This document shows, in pieces, positions 1 to 12,100 of a stretch of DNA of 64,000 bases. The notes below the pieces were generated by a model. The model ran no database searches, had not been told where the DNA came from, and saw only the letters and a list, made by a program, of their open reading frames with translations. Source of the stretch: Brachionus plicatilis (Eukaryota; Rotifera; Eurotatoria; Ploima; Brachionidae); NCBI GenBank assembly GCA_010279815.1, contig QEOQ01000670.1, positions 833,884 to 897,883 on the forward strand, written 5' to 3'. Made by a program: the position numbers and the translations under genes. Within the stretch, counting starts at the first letter, position 1. The number at the start of each line of letters is the position of its first letter.

Positions 1-112
1 TATTCAAATTTTTTAATTCAAAACATCAATTAGATTATGTGCATTTTAAATTTAAAACAAAATTTCAAAACAGAATCATAGCAACTCAACTCTAAAATCC
101 ATTTTTAATATC

Positions 113-1244
113 ATGGAGTATCTCCTACTGGGCTTTGATTCCATAATTGTTTCATCCTTGTATTACTTTTACAAGAAAAAAGTCAAAACCTTAACAAACA
201 TAAAGGTAGTAGACAAAATAAATCTAATTAAAGCAAAATTTAAACAAAATTTAATCCAAGAATGCGCCTTCTATCGACTTGACCAAGAACCAAATGTTGG
301 ACAATGAGGTGATCGATTACGGAATGATAGTGGGCGTCGTTAGCCCGGACCAGGCCGAGATATCTAGCAACTTCGACAAAAATGTAAAAGGCGTTATCCG
401 CGTTCTGGAAATACGCGAGCATGGCACATCGTTTAAAAACAACGTTTCCTACGACACCAATCGTTTGATAAGTCGAGTAGCAAGCGATGTTCCATTCAGT
501 TTAGTTGTTTCCGGCAATGTTCGAGTGCAGGTTGAGGACCCACTAGCAGCCAACTTTCTGCTAGAATACTTGGAATTAACTCACAAAAAATTCGAGCCCA
601 TCAACGAAAGCTTGATTAAAAAAATTTTCTCCGGACTCGTCTCAAACGAAACCCTGAAAGGCATCGAAACGTCAGAAACAATGCTCAAAAAGAGTACCCA
701 ATTGACCGCATTTGGCCGAATAGAAAAATTGCCAAGTATAGCTAGTTCATCATGGCTAGCAAGCTCGAGCCATAATCGGTACAAAATTAGCAAATCGGCC
801 TTTGCCGGAAACGAATTTGTGCTCACTAGACTCAGCCGCTCGGCCCTCGTAGAAAAATTGTCCAAGTCGACCAGAAATTTAAAAATTCTCTTGTATTTTT
901 TTACCTCACTTGGCGCCATTGCGGGCGCCTATTGTGCTTACAAATTGGTAAGAGAGTATTTGGACAGGAAGAAGAGAGAGCGCCGAATAGAAGAGGCCAG
1001 ACAACAGAGGCTCAAAAACCAGCGAGCTCGGGCTCGACACTACGACGACGAGCTGAACATGTCCGATCATAATCAGTCCGAGCAATCGCTTTGTGTAATT
1101 TGTCTCCTTAATCCACGAGAATTGGTTCTGCTCGACTGTGGTCATGTGTGCCTGTGCATGGACTGCTATGAGCGCATGCCCAACTCCAATTGTCCCATTT
1201 GTAGACAACGATTTAGAACCTATTTGCCATGCTACATTCCATAA
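113..1244 (+). CDS. MUL1: Mitochondrial E3 ubiquitin ligase MUL1, two exons
   Basis: Spliced model: exons 113-205 and 261-1244, joined by a 55-nt GT-AG intron (206-260), giving 358 aa against about 352 in human MUL1. The N-terminus (YLLLGFDSIIVSSLYYFY) is a first membrane segment. A second lies near residues 240-261 (ILLYFFTSLGAIAGAYCAY). Between them is the conserved intermembrane-space domain, with VKGVIRVLEIREH and KGIETSETMLK in family positions. The C-terminus is a C3HC4 RING at about 309-344 (CVIC, CGHVCLC, CPICRQ). In known members the RING faces the cytosol from the mitochondrial outer membrane and acts in mitochondrial dynamics and mitophagy. Read unspliced, the two parts lie in different frames, which the small intron resolves. 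The start is the first ATG of the membrane segment. Confidence 0.9.
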
Positions 1245-1261
1245 TTTATTTTAACTAGCAG

Positions 1262-1267
1262 AATAAA
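1262..1267 (+). terminator. Polyadenylation signal of MUL1
   Basis: AATAAA lies 18 nt after the MUL1 stop codon and is followed by T-rich DNA. It is the nearest canonical signal, and further AATAAA copies follow within 100 bp. Confidence 0.6.
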
Positions 1268-1991
1268 TTTATTCTCTTTATTTTGAATTTATTTTTATAA
1301 TTTTTTTTTTAAAGTCTAAATTTAAACAATAAATGAAAATATTTTGTTTTATTTTTTTTAACAATAATAAAAAGATTTTTTGTACAATAATTTTTAATTT
1401 TTTTTTTGAAATGACCCCGTTCAAATCTAATCAATTTGATCGATTTGAAAAACAATTTCAAAACAACAACATATGGCTACGATGAAGAAAGGATCAGGTT
1501 TTTATTTTCCAAAATAGTTAGATAAACTAAATTTGCTAAGGCTATTCAGATAGCTCTGGCCGACTAAGATAAAACTATCAGAGCCAAAAGATACAGCTGA
1601 GAATAAACAAAACAAATAGTTAAAATAGCTTGCAAATTTTTAATTAACTTATTCGATAGATTTCCTTTTGGTTTAGAGGCTTTGCTAAACAGGTTGTAAC
1701 TTAGTAGCTAAAAGAAAATATTTTTTTTGCATTGTTACCATTCAATTGTAATTAAATTTTTCTTTAAATATTTTTCTTTTTTTTTATTTAACCATGTAAT
1801 TAAAATATAGGACTAGCTATTTTTGGCTATAGGCCTCTCACTTCTAATTGAAAAGCTTGCTTTCTCTCTCAAATTTGTTTATCCGGCCAACACGGATACA
1901 AGTCGATTTCAAGATAAACAATTTACTATTTTCATAAACACTAGATGTTCATTTAGAACCAGGATTAGGCATTATTTAGATGCTATTAAAT

Positions 1992-2976
1992 TAATTAGGA
2001 GAAGATTTGAAGATTAATCTTTAAGCTGATGAAATATGAAAAAAATTGTCATTTTTTTTCTTTGTGTTTCTTAGGTATATATTTGAATAATGGTGCGGAG
2101 GAAAGATAGGAAAGGGTCACAGATTCGAGTCCTCTTAGGAATCTCTGGAAGGGGTAACTACCCGACTTTCCAAGTAAATAACTAGTTATAAACTCAGATA
2201 GAAGCTCAAGGGATTAGTTGATGGAAATCGAAAGAAAAGGCCCAATGTTCTACAAGGAGGGAATATGGAGAAAAAAATAATTAGGAGAAGATTTGGAAAT
2301 TAATGCATAAAATGGAAAAAAATATGAAAAAAAATATGGAAAAAAATTTTGTCATTTTATTTTCATTATTTTGTTTCTTAGGTACAGATTTGGATCATAT
2401 TTTAAGTCATGAATTGAATTAAATTTTTTTTTTTAAGTCAAGTCAATGACTTAAAAATTTTTTTTTTATTAAGTCTAATTTTTATTACTTGCACAAAATT
2501 TTTATCAATATCTGCTACATTTGGACCAGTTGAAAGAATTTTTTCATAATTTGGTTACATTAACAGACCACATCGGTCAAGATTAACAGCCAGGAATTTG
2601 GAAGCAACTACTTTATTGGTATCAAAAATGAATTTATTAAATCATTGACTTGACTTAAAAAAAAATGACTTAAGACTTGTGACTTAAAAACAACTCTGAC
2701 TTGGATAGTTAGAAAAACTCTTAGGCATCTCTGGAAGGGTGAAGGGTTAACTGTCCGGTCGCCTAAGTATATCACTAGTTAAAAAGAAATCAAAAACTCA
2801 GAAAGAGGCTCAGGGGAATAATGAACTCGAAGGGAAATCGAAAAAAATGGCCCAATGTTCCATAAGGAGAAAAAATAATTGGGAGAAAATTTGAAGATAA
2901 GTGCATAAGCTGATGAAATATGGAAAAATTTTTGTCATATTTTTGTTACTTAGGTGCAGACTTGGATAATGATGCG
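1992..2976 (+). repeat. Diverged tandem repeat, ~287-bp unit, about 2.3 copies
   Basis: Units start at 1992, 2278 and 2877, each with AATTAGGAGAAGATTTG or a close variant. Shared landmarks include TTTCTTAGGTACAGATTTGG, a TCTCTGGAAGGG block, and GGCCCAATGTTC near each unit end. The third unit is partial. The second is interrupted by a 303-bp hAT insertion. The first contains AGATTCGAGTCC, which resembles a Pol III B box, so a SINE origin is possible but unproven. Confidence 0.75.
2396..2698 (+). mobile_element. hAT transposon relic with 8-bp target duplication
   Basis: The element interrupts a tandem unit whose other copies show the empty site. It is flanked by ATTTGGAT (2388-2395) and ACTTGGAT (2699-2706), an 8-bp target duplication with one mismatch, as hAT elements make. 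Subterminal inverted repeats TTAAGTCAAGTCAATGA (2433-) and its complement (2642-2658) are present, and the right tip reads CAACTCTG (CAGAGTTG on the other strand). Inside, about 2498-2635 translates as the hAT dimerisation domain: LSISATFGPVERIFS, one stop, then RPHRSRLTARNLEA. It is internally deleted and not functional. Confidence 0.85.
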
Positions 2977-4620
2977 TAGCAAATTAGTGGTACACGTGCT
3001 TATTGTCGGTCTAATGGCCTTGGAATGATAAATGAGCTTTTTAAATTTTGAAAAGAATTTCTAATTGAAAAAAAATTGATTTCTTAATTGAAATTATTGA
3101 AGCAGATTTTTGAAAATTTTTTAAATATCTAAGGCTCATATTGATTTTCGATTTGAAAATTCAGTGCCGGATATTTGTCCGACTATGTATTTACTCAATT
3201 AATTAAGCTCATTTGGCAAAGTAAATAAATGGGCCTAGTTGCGTAATTGAAAAAAAATTTTAATGACCAAGCTGGTGGCCGTGCATCATCATCTGTATAT
3301 AATTTTATTTTAGCTATAAAAGTTTCTCATCATTATTTCAAATGAATACAAATTGGGCTAAAATCTTTCAATATTTTGTTGTTGTTATTGTTGCTTCAAA
3401 TTGGCTTTGTTTAATAAAGCTAAAAAATTGGATTAAAATCATAATTTTGCTAGTGAAGATTTGCTGATAGTTAAATGATAAACTAGCTAGAAACAAAATC
3501 GGACATTTTTGAGTCTTCAGGGTGCACGTATTGCTGTGTCGGAGCTCACATTACAATCAAATAAACAAAATTTGATAAGAGCTTCTAAAAAAGCGATCTA
3601 TCAAAGCTTAATATTTTAATTTAAAATTCAAATTAATTTACTTTAAGATTATGATTGTGGGGGATTTTATTATTTAAACAAGTCAGCGCCAATAGGGCCG
3701 AGTACTTAATTAGTTGCCGCTCAAAAGGTTTCCCAATTCAAACTGGGCTTTGATTTATTCAAAATTATTTTGTGACAAACATAACCCTGCAAGTTGGCGG
3801 ATTTGTGTGCCCAAAAATATCCTAAGCTCGGCATTAACAACTTGAGCTATCAGTGCACACTCAATCGGTGTTTGATTACAGCAAACAATTTTTTTTACTT
3901 TTTCTATTTTTCTAAAATTTTAATTGAACTCAAAAATTTTAAAAGTTTTTTAAATTAGTGCTGCAAATGGACAGTGATACTTGACATAGTTTTGAGAGCC
4001 TTGCTGGTCATTCGATATTGATTTAAGCAAAAATCGATACTCTAAAAACGCTATGACAGTTCATGGCTAATAGAATTTATGTCCGATTTCAAGTCGCGCT
4101 ATTCATCTATTTAGACCGAATATGTTTATTCTTAATCTCATTTTTTGTTCACAGACACTAGTTTTTTTTTTTTTTTTAAATATTTTTCTATTCATTTTTT
4201 TCCATCAAGCTAAAAGGCACACTTTTAAGTTTTTAAAAATTATTTTCTCATAAATTAGGTCCCGACTGAAAAGTGTCGTTTTGAAATTTTCTAAAAAAAG
4301 AGCATCTAGTCAAATCAGCACAAAATAAGTCTTTAGAGCAAACATTGACAACATAATTGTCAACACCGTCATTTGGACGCTTTGTTTAGGCGATTGTTCT
4401 GCTTGGCGTAAACTTAGATACGTCTAGATTAGATCGGCTTAGCAAACTCTTTTTAAATTTTTTCTTTTAAACAAAAAAATCTATAGACGGTCTATTATAG
4501 ATGGCCTTTAGTATCTATTGTGATGAGCTAACAGTTTTGGTCTTTGAAACAACCAGAATAAAGAAAAATTGAATTTTAATCGCGTTATCTTATCTAACCC
4601 AGTTTTTGATGGATATAAAT

Positions 4621-5883
4621 TAGTCGATTTCCAATTTAAGTTTTTTCTCTCTAATCTAAGACTTTTTTCAAATTTAATTATCAATTATTAAAAAAAACAG
4701 TGTTTTTTTACCAGGCTTTCCATAACATTCCTAGCTCTAATTAAAAATAGTTTAAAAATTTTATTTTTTAATTTAAATTAAAAAAAAGATAAATTAGTAA
4801 AGGCTTCGGTGAGTTTTTTTTTATTTTAAAGTTTCAATTCAATTTACGGAATCATTGAGTTCATAAATGATCAGTGAAAATATTTAAAACATACTCTCAT
4901 TATGACTTCTTTTTGGTTCCATTTAATTTCAATTAAAATTTAAAAGTCACTAAAATTTTTTTTTTTTAATTTATTTTAGTAAAAATCATGGGTTTTTTCC
5001 AATTTATTTAATTTCTTGTGATTCCATTAAATTGAAAAAATTCAAATTAGATTCGAGAATTTATTTAAAATTTAGAAAAAAATATCTACAAGAAAAACAT
5101 ATTTTTTCCATTTCGATTTTATCAAACTACTTTGACATTTGCTTCCTTATTTAATATTTAAATTTTGACTATGGATTTGGTTTTGTTTCCAATTTTTGAT
5201 TTTTTTAGAAAGAAAATTTATTTGAATTCAAAAATGATATTTAAATAAAATTCGATTTATTTTTTACTATCCATGTTTTTCTTATTATTGTCTGAGCATG
5301 TAGTAGTTTTTTTTCAATGCTATTGTGAAAACACGGCTGAAAAAAAATTCCAAATGTTCTTATAGATAAATATTATAAAATGAGTCAATTTCCAATTTTA
5401 TTTTTGCTTTTATCTAAAACTCTTTTCAAATTTAATTATCAATTAATAAGAAAAATAATGTTTCTTTTTCAGATTCTTCATAATATTCCAAGCTCTTATT
5501 AAAATTTTTTTAAAGAATTTTAATTTTAAAATTAAAATAGAAAAAATAGAAAATTATATTTTATATATTTTAGAAAAAAAATATTTTTTAATTAATTTAA
5601 TTTCAATTAAAATTTAAAAGTCACAAAAATTTTTTTTTTAGTTTATTTTAATAAAAAATTAGAATCAAATGTCTACAAGAAAAACATTTTTTTTCATTTC
5701 GATTTTATCAAGCTACTTTGACATTTTCTTCCTTTTTAAATTTAAATAAAATTCGAATTATTTTGTATTCTCCATGTATTTCTAGGCTTTTGTCTGAGCA
5801 TGTAGTAGTTTTTTTCGATGCTATTGAGAAAACACGGGTGGAAAACATTCAATATAGTTTGCCATAGATAAAATTATGAAATA
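4621..5883. repeat. Tandem duplication, unit about 760 bp
   Basis: Copy 1 (4621-5381) and shorter copy 2 (5382-5883) share blocks in the same order. These are TTTCAAATTTAATTATCAAT, TTTAATTTCAATTAAAATTT followed by AAAAGTCAC, ACAAGAAAAACAT plus CATTTCGATTTTATCAA, and CTGAGCATGTAGTAGTTTTT plus ATGCTATTG and AAAACACGG. Each copy starts with AGTCgATTTCCAATTT or similar, and copy 2 ends at the same motif. No coding potential is seen. Confidence 0.75.
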
Positions 5884-6184
5884 AGTCGATTTGTTAAGTT
5901 GACAAAGTTTTATCGATTTTTCAAAAAACTTCCTTCAAACATCAAGGTGTACACAAATTTCACTATTGTAGTCCATAAATCAAACTCGTTCAATGGAGCA
6001 CTAATAAAAAACATATTTCTCAAACTAAAACATAAAAACTCTATTTAACCTGATTTTTTATTTTAGATTAGAAGCTCGGGTAAATCGATAAATATTTCAT
6101 TGACATAGAGCAAAATCGATAAGTTTAATAAATGTTAATTAAATCCATTTGATCGATTGATATGATAGCATACTGACTGAGACC

Positions 6185-9100
6185 ATGTCGTCCGATCTCG
6201 TCGATCTGTGCGCGTACATGTGCGACGAGACCAAGCAGCCCGGTCTGATCACAACCGAAGAGGAATTCAAAAAGTAATTAGCCACTTAATCCCGGGCCCT
6301 ATCAGGTCACTTCAAATGAGAGATTATTGCTTTTAAGGTGTCTTAATTGTAATCGAATACACTACACAAAATTATCTATTCAATCCAATATGTTGGCTTA
6401 GAAAAAGAGAAAAAGAAAACCCTATTCTTTCAACAGATTTTAGAGAGTTTTTAGCTCAAGATGAGCTTTGAATATCTTTTGTTAAAAGATTTAAATCAAT
6501 TATTTATTCTAGTCGGAAATAGAGCTAGCTAGAATTAGAGTAAATATTTAGCTCAGTTAAGTTGGCCAGGTTTTGGCTTTTTTATGCTCGGTCAAGCATG
6601 AGCCCACTCTGTTTGACAAGATCAACCGTGATTTATATCTGCTGGTCTAATGTCTAAACATTTTTAAGATTTTTTTTCTATTCAATTTTTTCTTCTTGAT
6701 CAAACAGCCTAAAATAATTAATAAAAAATTTTTTAGACATTTTAAATTCCTGCATTCAATACATTAAATATGCACAGTTTATGATTTTTATAAAAAAATT
6801 TTTTCTCTAATTAAAGAGGTAAAAAATTAATTGAAAATTATTTTTATTTAAATCATAAATTTTGAAAATTTAATAAAATAAATTGAGGAATAAACCCTTT
6901 CTGAAAATTTTAGTGTCAAATCTATGCTGGCTCAGTGTCTAAACATTAAATAGATTTTTTTTTCAATTTTTTCTTCTTATAATTTATTGCTGTATTTAAT
7001 TAATTTTTAAAAATTTGCGATATTTAGAGAATTTTAATTTTTAATTAGAAGCTAAAAATTTAATGATACTTTTTTAATTTTTTTTTTTTCTAAATTGAAA
7101 GAAAATAAAAATTCTAAAATAAAATCTTAAGTTCTTAGGGCAAAAATTATTCCCTCATTAAATTTTCACTTTAGTGAATTTTAGGAATAAATTTAAATTA
7201 AAGAGGAAAAAATTAAAAAAAAAAAAAGAAAAACTTGGATAAATATTTAAGTCTTGGGCAAGATTTTTATTACGGCATTTAATTAACTAAATTTGCAAAA
7301 ATTCGTAGTTTATAAAAATTCTTTATTTTTTCGATCTAAGAGTCTTAATAAATTAGAATTTTTTTTAGTTTTTGTTAAGAATTTATTCCTGCATATAATT
7401 AATTAAATATGCACAATTTGTGATTTATTAGAAAAAAAAAATTTTTTTTGTTAAAGAGGTAAAAAATTGAGCCAATTTTTTTAATCTATTTTAAAAAATA
7501 TGAAAAAGAAATAAATCCTATCTAAATATCTCATGGTCCAATGTCTAAACATTATTTAGATTTTTTTCAATTTTTTCTTCAATATCTATGAGTCTAAGAA
7601 AATTCGAAATATTTAAATAATGCGTAAAAGCTATTCCTGCATTCAATTAATTTAGCTTGCACAATTTGGGACGTTGATTAGTTTTTTTATCTAATTTAAA
7701 AGAAGCATTTTCAATAAACATTTTAGTTTCGGGTACGAATTGATCACATTTTCAAAATTTGTGATGCTTTTTAAAACTTTTTTTTTTACTAAATAAAAAA
7801 GCGTAGAAAAATTTTAAAATAAAAACTTAAATTTTAAGCAAGAATTTTAATAAAGAAAATAAATATTTGGAATTAAGTTTTGGATAAATAAATATTTTTT
7901 CCTGTATTTAATTAATTAAACTGCAAAATTTATGAATTTATTAAAATTTTTATTTTTCTTGATCGAAGAACCTTGAAAAAAAAAGTACAAAAATTATTTT
8001 AGTTTTGGCCAAGAATTTTTCAAATTTTCAAAATTTAAAACAAATAAGTTATTTAAAAATAATTGTTGAATATTTAAATTTTATGCTATGGATTAGGTCC
8101 TGCTTTTAATTTTTGATTTTTTAGAAAGAAAATTTATTTGAATTCAAAAAAAAAAGAAAAAATTAAATAAATATTTTTAGTGAGCAATTATTTCTTGAAT
8201 TTAATTAATTAAATTTTCGCAATCTGTGACGTTTAGTAGAAAAAAAAAATTAAATTCTTCGTTTTTAGTGAATATTTTAAGGCTGAGTCTAAAATAGAGA
8301 ACATTTTATCCAAATAATTTAATTAACTTATTCGAATGCGAAAGGTTAGGAATTTTATCGTTAGTGTATATCTTTCTGGTCATTTATAATATCAGACCAT
8401 ATGATTAATTTGCTTGTCATTAAACGTTTTATATTTTAAGAATGGAAAATGCGGTTAACAATTTATTAATTACTAAAAAACAAATCGATAGTTTGAGCAA
8501 CGAAAGAAATTCCTTAATGCTGTTGTACGAAAATAAAATAAACGAGCAAAATAGCCAAATAAAGTATTTAGAAGAAGAGAACTATTTTCTGAAGCTAAAA
8601 CTAGAGCAGCAAAATTCAACAGACGGAGAACAATGGCGCCAAAAGTACGAGCAGTCGCTGGATAACATAATGCGCCAATTGTTGAGCAGTCTCAAGTCAC
8701 AGGAAACAATACGGGCCGAGTTTATGAATCTGGATCAAGCAGACAACGAGCTGGACTCGCTAATAAGCACATCGAATAGCTGGACATTCAAGGGCCTTAA
8801 TCTGAACAAGTCGCACCGGGTCCAAGAGCTTCTCATGCTTCAGCAAAAACAGCAGCTCAATTTGCTCAACGAATTGAGCGAAATATCCAAAAGTCTGAAA
8901 ACAAATTGCCATTCGCAACATACCAATCATTCCTCATGTAAGTACCATTTCGTTACTCAAACACGTTCCCACTCAGCCAATATCTATTTTTTTAAATATC
9001 AATCTTTTAAGATAATATCAATAAGAGATCTTTTTAGTGTGAGAACGCTTCTTTTTTATTTAAAGGTTAAAATTGATGATTTTAGGCATCGACTAGACCT

Positions 9101-12100
9101 AGTTTTAAATGCTCAATATTTTCTTGTTACTCTCAAAAATACTCTTTTGACTTAGCGCTAGAATGGGGCTAAAGCGAAAATTGTTAGTCATGGCGACCAT
9201 TGTTTTGTCTGTGGATGCATTTGATTTAATTTAAATCAGAAATGTGCCTGAGGATGCACTTTTTGGAATTATTTATTACATAGCCTGGTGAAAAATAGAA
9301 AAGTGCTGGATATAATGGGTGAATGCATAGTTTCCGGTTTTTTTTGCAAAAGGGCATGAATCCTTCATTGTTAAGGAATGAAGACTAGAGCCAAGTGATT
9401 TATAAAGATAATTTAAAGCTTTACAAAGTTTATTTATAAAATTTTTTTTTATAATATCGTTTCGAATTTTGTCAATCCGACTTCCATTCCATCTGCATTG
9501 ATGTTAGGCTAATTTCACGCAGGCATTTTAGTATCCTGAGCTTCAATAGATGAAGCGTTTTTGCAGGCGCATCTACTGGTTCTTGGAGTCAATTTTCAAA
9601 AATAAAATTCTGTTCATATAAAAAAAGCGAAAAAAAAATAAAAACTGGAAAAAGAGCTCCAAATTAAGACTTCTATCTAATATTAATCTGTATTCGAAAC
9701 TAGTAAAAAATCAAATAAAAAATATGTAAGAGTACTGTATTTAAAAAAAATGATTATAAAAAAATTTTTCTTAATTACGTTTTAAATCCATTGTTTTAGA
9801 TAGATATTTTTTTTAAATTAAAAAACTTGATTTTGATTTAATTTCCTTTATTTTTACATGGTAGAATCGTCTACTTGCTTTTTGAAAACTGAGCACTGTG
9901 TTTTCGCTTTCCAGTCATCCTCGTAGACTTTTCCTCTCAATATTGACCAAAAATCCTCACCTTAGTAGTAGTAGTAGTAGTAGTGTGAGCTGTAACACAT
10001 AAGTGTGAGTGCAGTTCATAACGCTGCACTTTATCAGCTTGCAACCTAAGTTGCATTAAGTCAAAGTTCCTCAGTGTCAGATTCTGTAAACAGATCTTCT
10101 CCAGGTCTCCGACTTCATATGTCTATCAATTTTGGCCTTAAACTGATTGACCGTATCAGTCCCTACTATTTCCGAGGGTAAAAGGTTCCAGGTTGTAGCT
10201 GTTCGGTTAAGTAAGAATTTATCCCTCATTGTCCCTCCTTGCTTATCCCTTGTTATTTGGCTATTATGTCTCCTGCTTGTCCCCTCACTTACTCCCTCAT
10301 TCTCTCTAATATCCAAATCTACCTTCTCGAACACTTTCCTTATCTTAAATATTTGTAATAAGTCCCCTCTTTTCCTTCTTGTTTCCAGGTCTGTTAAACC
10401 AAGCTCCTAAGTATTGCATTAGTCGCCCTTTTCTGGATTCCCTCGACCTTATTAATTTCACTTCTAGTCATAGAATTCCATACCGCCGAAGCTAATTCTA
10501 AATGCGTTCTGACGAAAGCTGGGTAAAGTTTTTTAAACAACTCTTTATTAAAAATTTGAAAGTTTTTCTCACTCTACCTAAAGCACTGTTAGCTTTAGAT
10601 ATCGCCGCTTCTACTTGTTTACTATGCTTCCCATCATTTGAAACCATAATACCCAGATCTTTCTCAACCTCGGATTCCTGCAACCATACTTTTTCTTCCC
10701 CATGTTGAATGTAATATTTGTTTCTAGGGTTCTTCTTCCCGTAATGCATGATTTTGCATTTATTACTGTTTAAGGACATTGACCACTTCTTGCACCAGTT
10801 ATCTATTTCATTTATATCTGCTTGTAAATCTGATTGTGACATTTCGTTCCCCTCTGAAATCACCTTACTATCATCAGCGTACATCTCCATTATGTTATTT
10901 ATTTTGTCTGGCAAGTTATTGATGTATATCATGAAAAGTAAGGGACCTAATACTGATCCTTGAGGCACACCACTTGTAATATTTCTCCACCGTGATTCCG
11001 ACGTGCCCATAACCACCTTTTGCATTAATTTTTTTTTCTTAAAAAAAGTCCAAGTCCGGATTTTAAAAGAAGAATTATGAATACTTTTATGCTAAAATTG
11101 CTAGAAAATTCTGAAATATGGCAAATCAATTGCATTAGACAACCCAAGAGTATATAAATTTTTTGATATAAAGCCTGATTTAGCAAATTTAAAAAAAAGT
11201 CTGGACTTGGACTTTTTCTTGGGGCTTTTAAACAGCTCTGGTCTGAATGATACTTAATGATTGATATTGCTAAAATACGGACCTGCTGTTTTTGGATAAA
11301 AAACGGACCCATGATTTTTGGGCGAAATACACTACGGCTGAGTTCCGTCCTCTGACTGTTTTTAAGCATTCAAAATTTAACAAGCTTTTCAACAAAATCA
11401 TAAGCTAAGCTCTAGGACTTTTTCTTCGGTCTGCATAAGTTTCTAAAAATATTTTAAAAGTTTTTAATGTGATCATTTAAAAAATTCATAAAATTTATTG
11501 CTATAATTTGTAAAATTTTCTATCAATGTAGTTTTCCTTTTTAAAGAAATATGACAATTTTTTAAGAATATTTTTTTAGTCACCTGAATCAAGCATTTCT
11601 AGTTTAGTTAGAAAATTTAAGTTATTTTCATTGTAATTTGAAATTTAAAAATTAAAAAAATTTTTTTTAATGGTGGCAACTTTTGGTTTAAAATTGTTTA
11701 AATTTCCAGCAATTAATTTTTCTTGCTTATGTTGGATTCATGAAATCAAATTAAATAATTAATAATTAAATTTTGACTTATAAGGAAAAAATTTTAATAA
11801 AATAAATGATCTTTCGACTCGTTTAGTTAACAAATGTGAGAAATATGCCGATGATACATAGCAGATTTATCTAAAACAACTCTTGAAAAAGATCTAGGTA
11901 TTTGTATTCAAAATGACTTGACTAGCCAAGTAAAATATTGCACCAGTCTTGGTAATAATATTTTGGGTATGATTGCTAAAAGCTTCAGGAATTTAAAAAT
12001 TGATATACTGAGAATGCTTTAGCAGTGGTTAGACCTCATTTAGAGCTGCCATAAGTTCATGGTGTCCATTTCTTGAAAAAGACATTTCTGAAATCGAGAA

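Larger units (their letters stand above)
1268..6184. other. Gene-free AT-rich spacer with repeats
   Basis: No convincing coding region is seen here. The stretch holds the ~287-bp tandem units near 2.0-3.0 kb, an hAT relic inside them, and a ~760-bp tandem duplication at 4.6-5.9 kb. A small reading frame at 1823-2017 lacks an ATG, family similarity and coding character. The last 200 bp lead into the GC-rich first exon of the coiled-coil gene and probably hold its promoter, but I see no clear TATA or initiator. Confidence 0.6.

Noticed and set aside
253..263. Apparent frameshift in MUL1
   Set aside because: A 55-nt GT-AG intron (206-260) joins the frames and restores the normal family length, so no mutation is needed.
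1823..2017. 64-codon frame with a non-ATG start
   Set aside because: No homology, no splice context, and it runs into a tandem repeat unit.
9964..9984. Triplet repeat considered as part of a CRISPR-like or coding repeat
   Set aside because: It is a simple (AGT)n tail of a LINE. There are no spacers, and similar tails occur at the other LINE ends.
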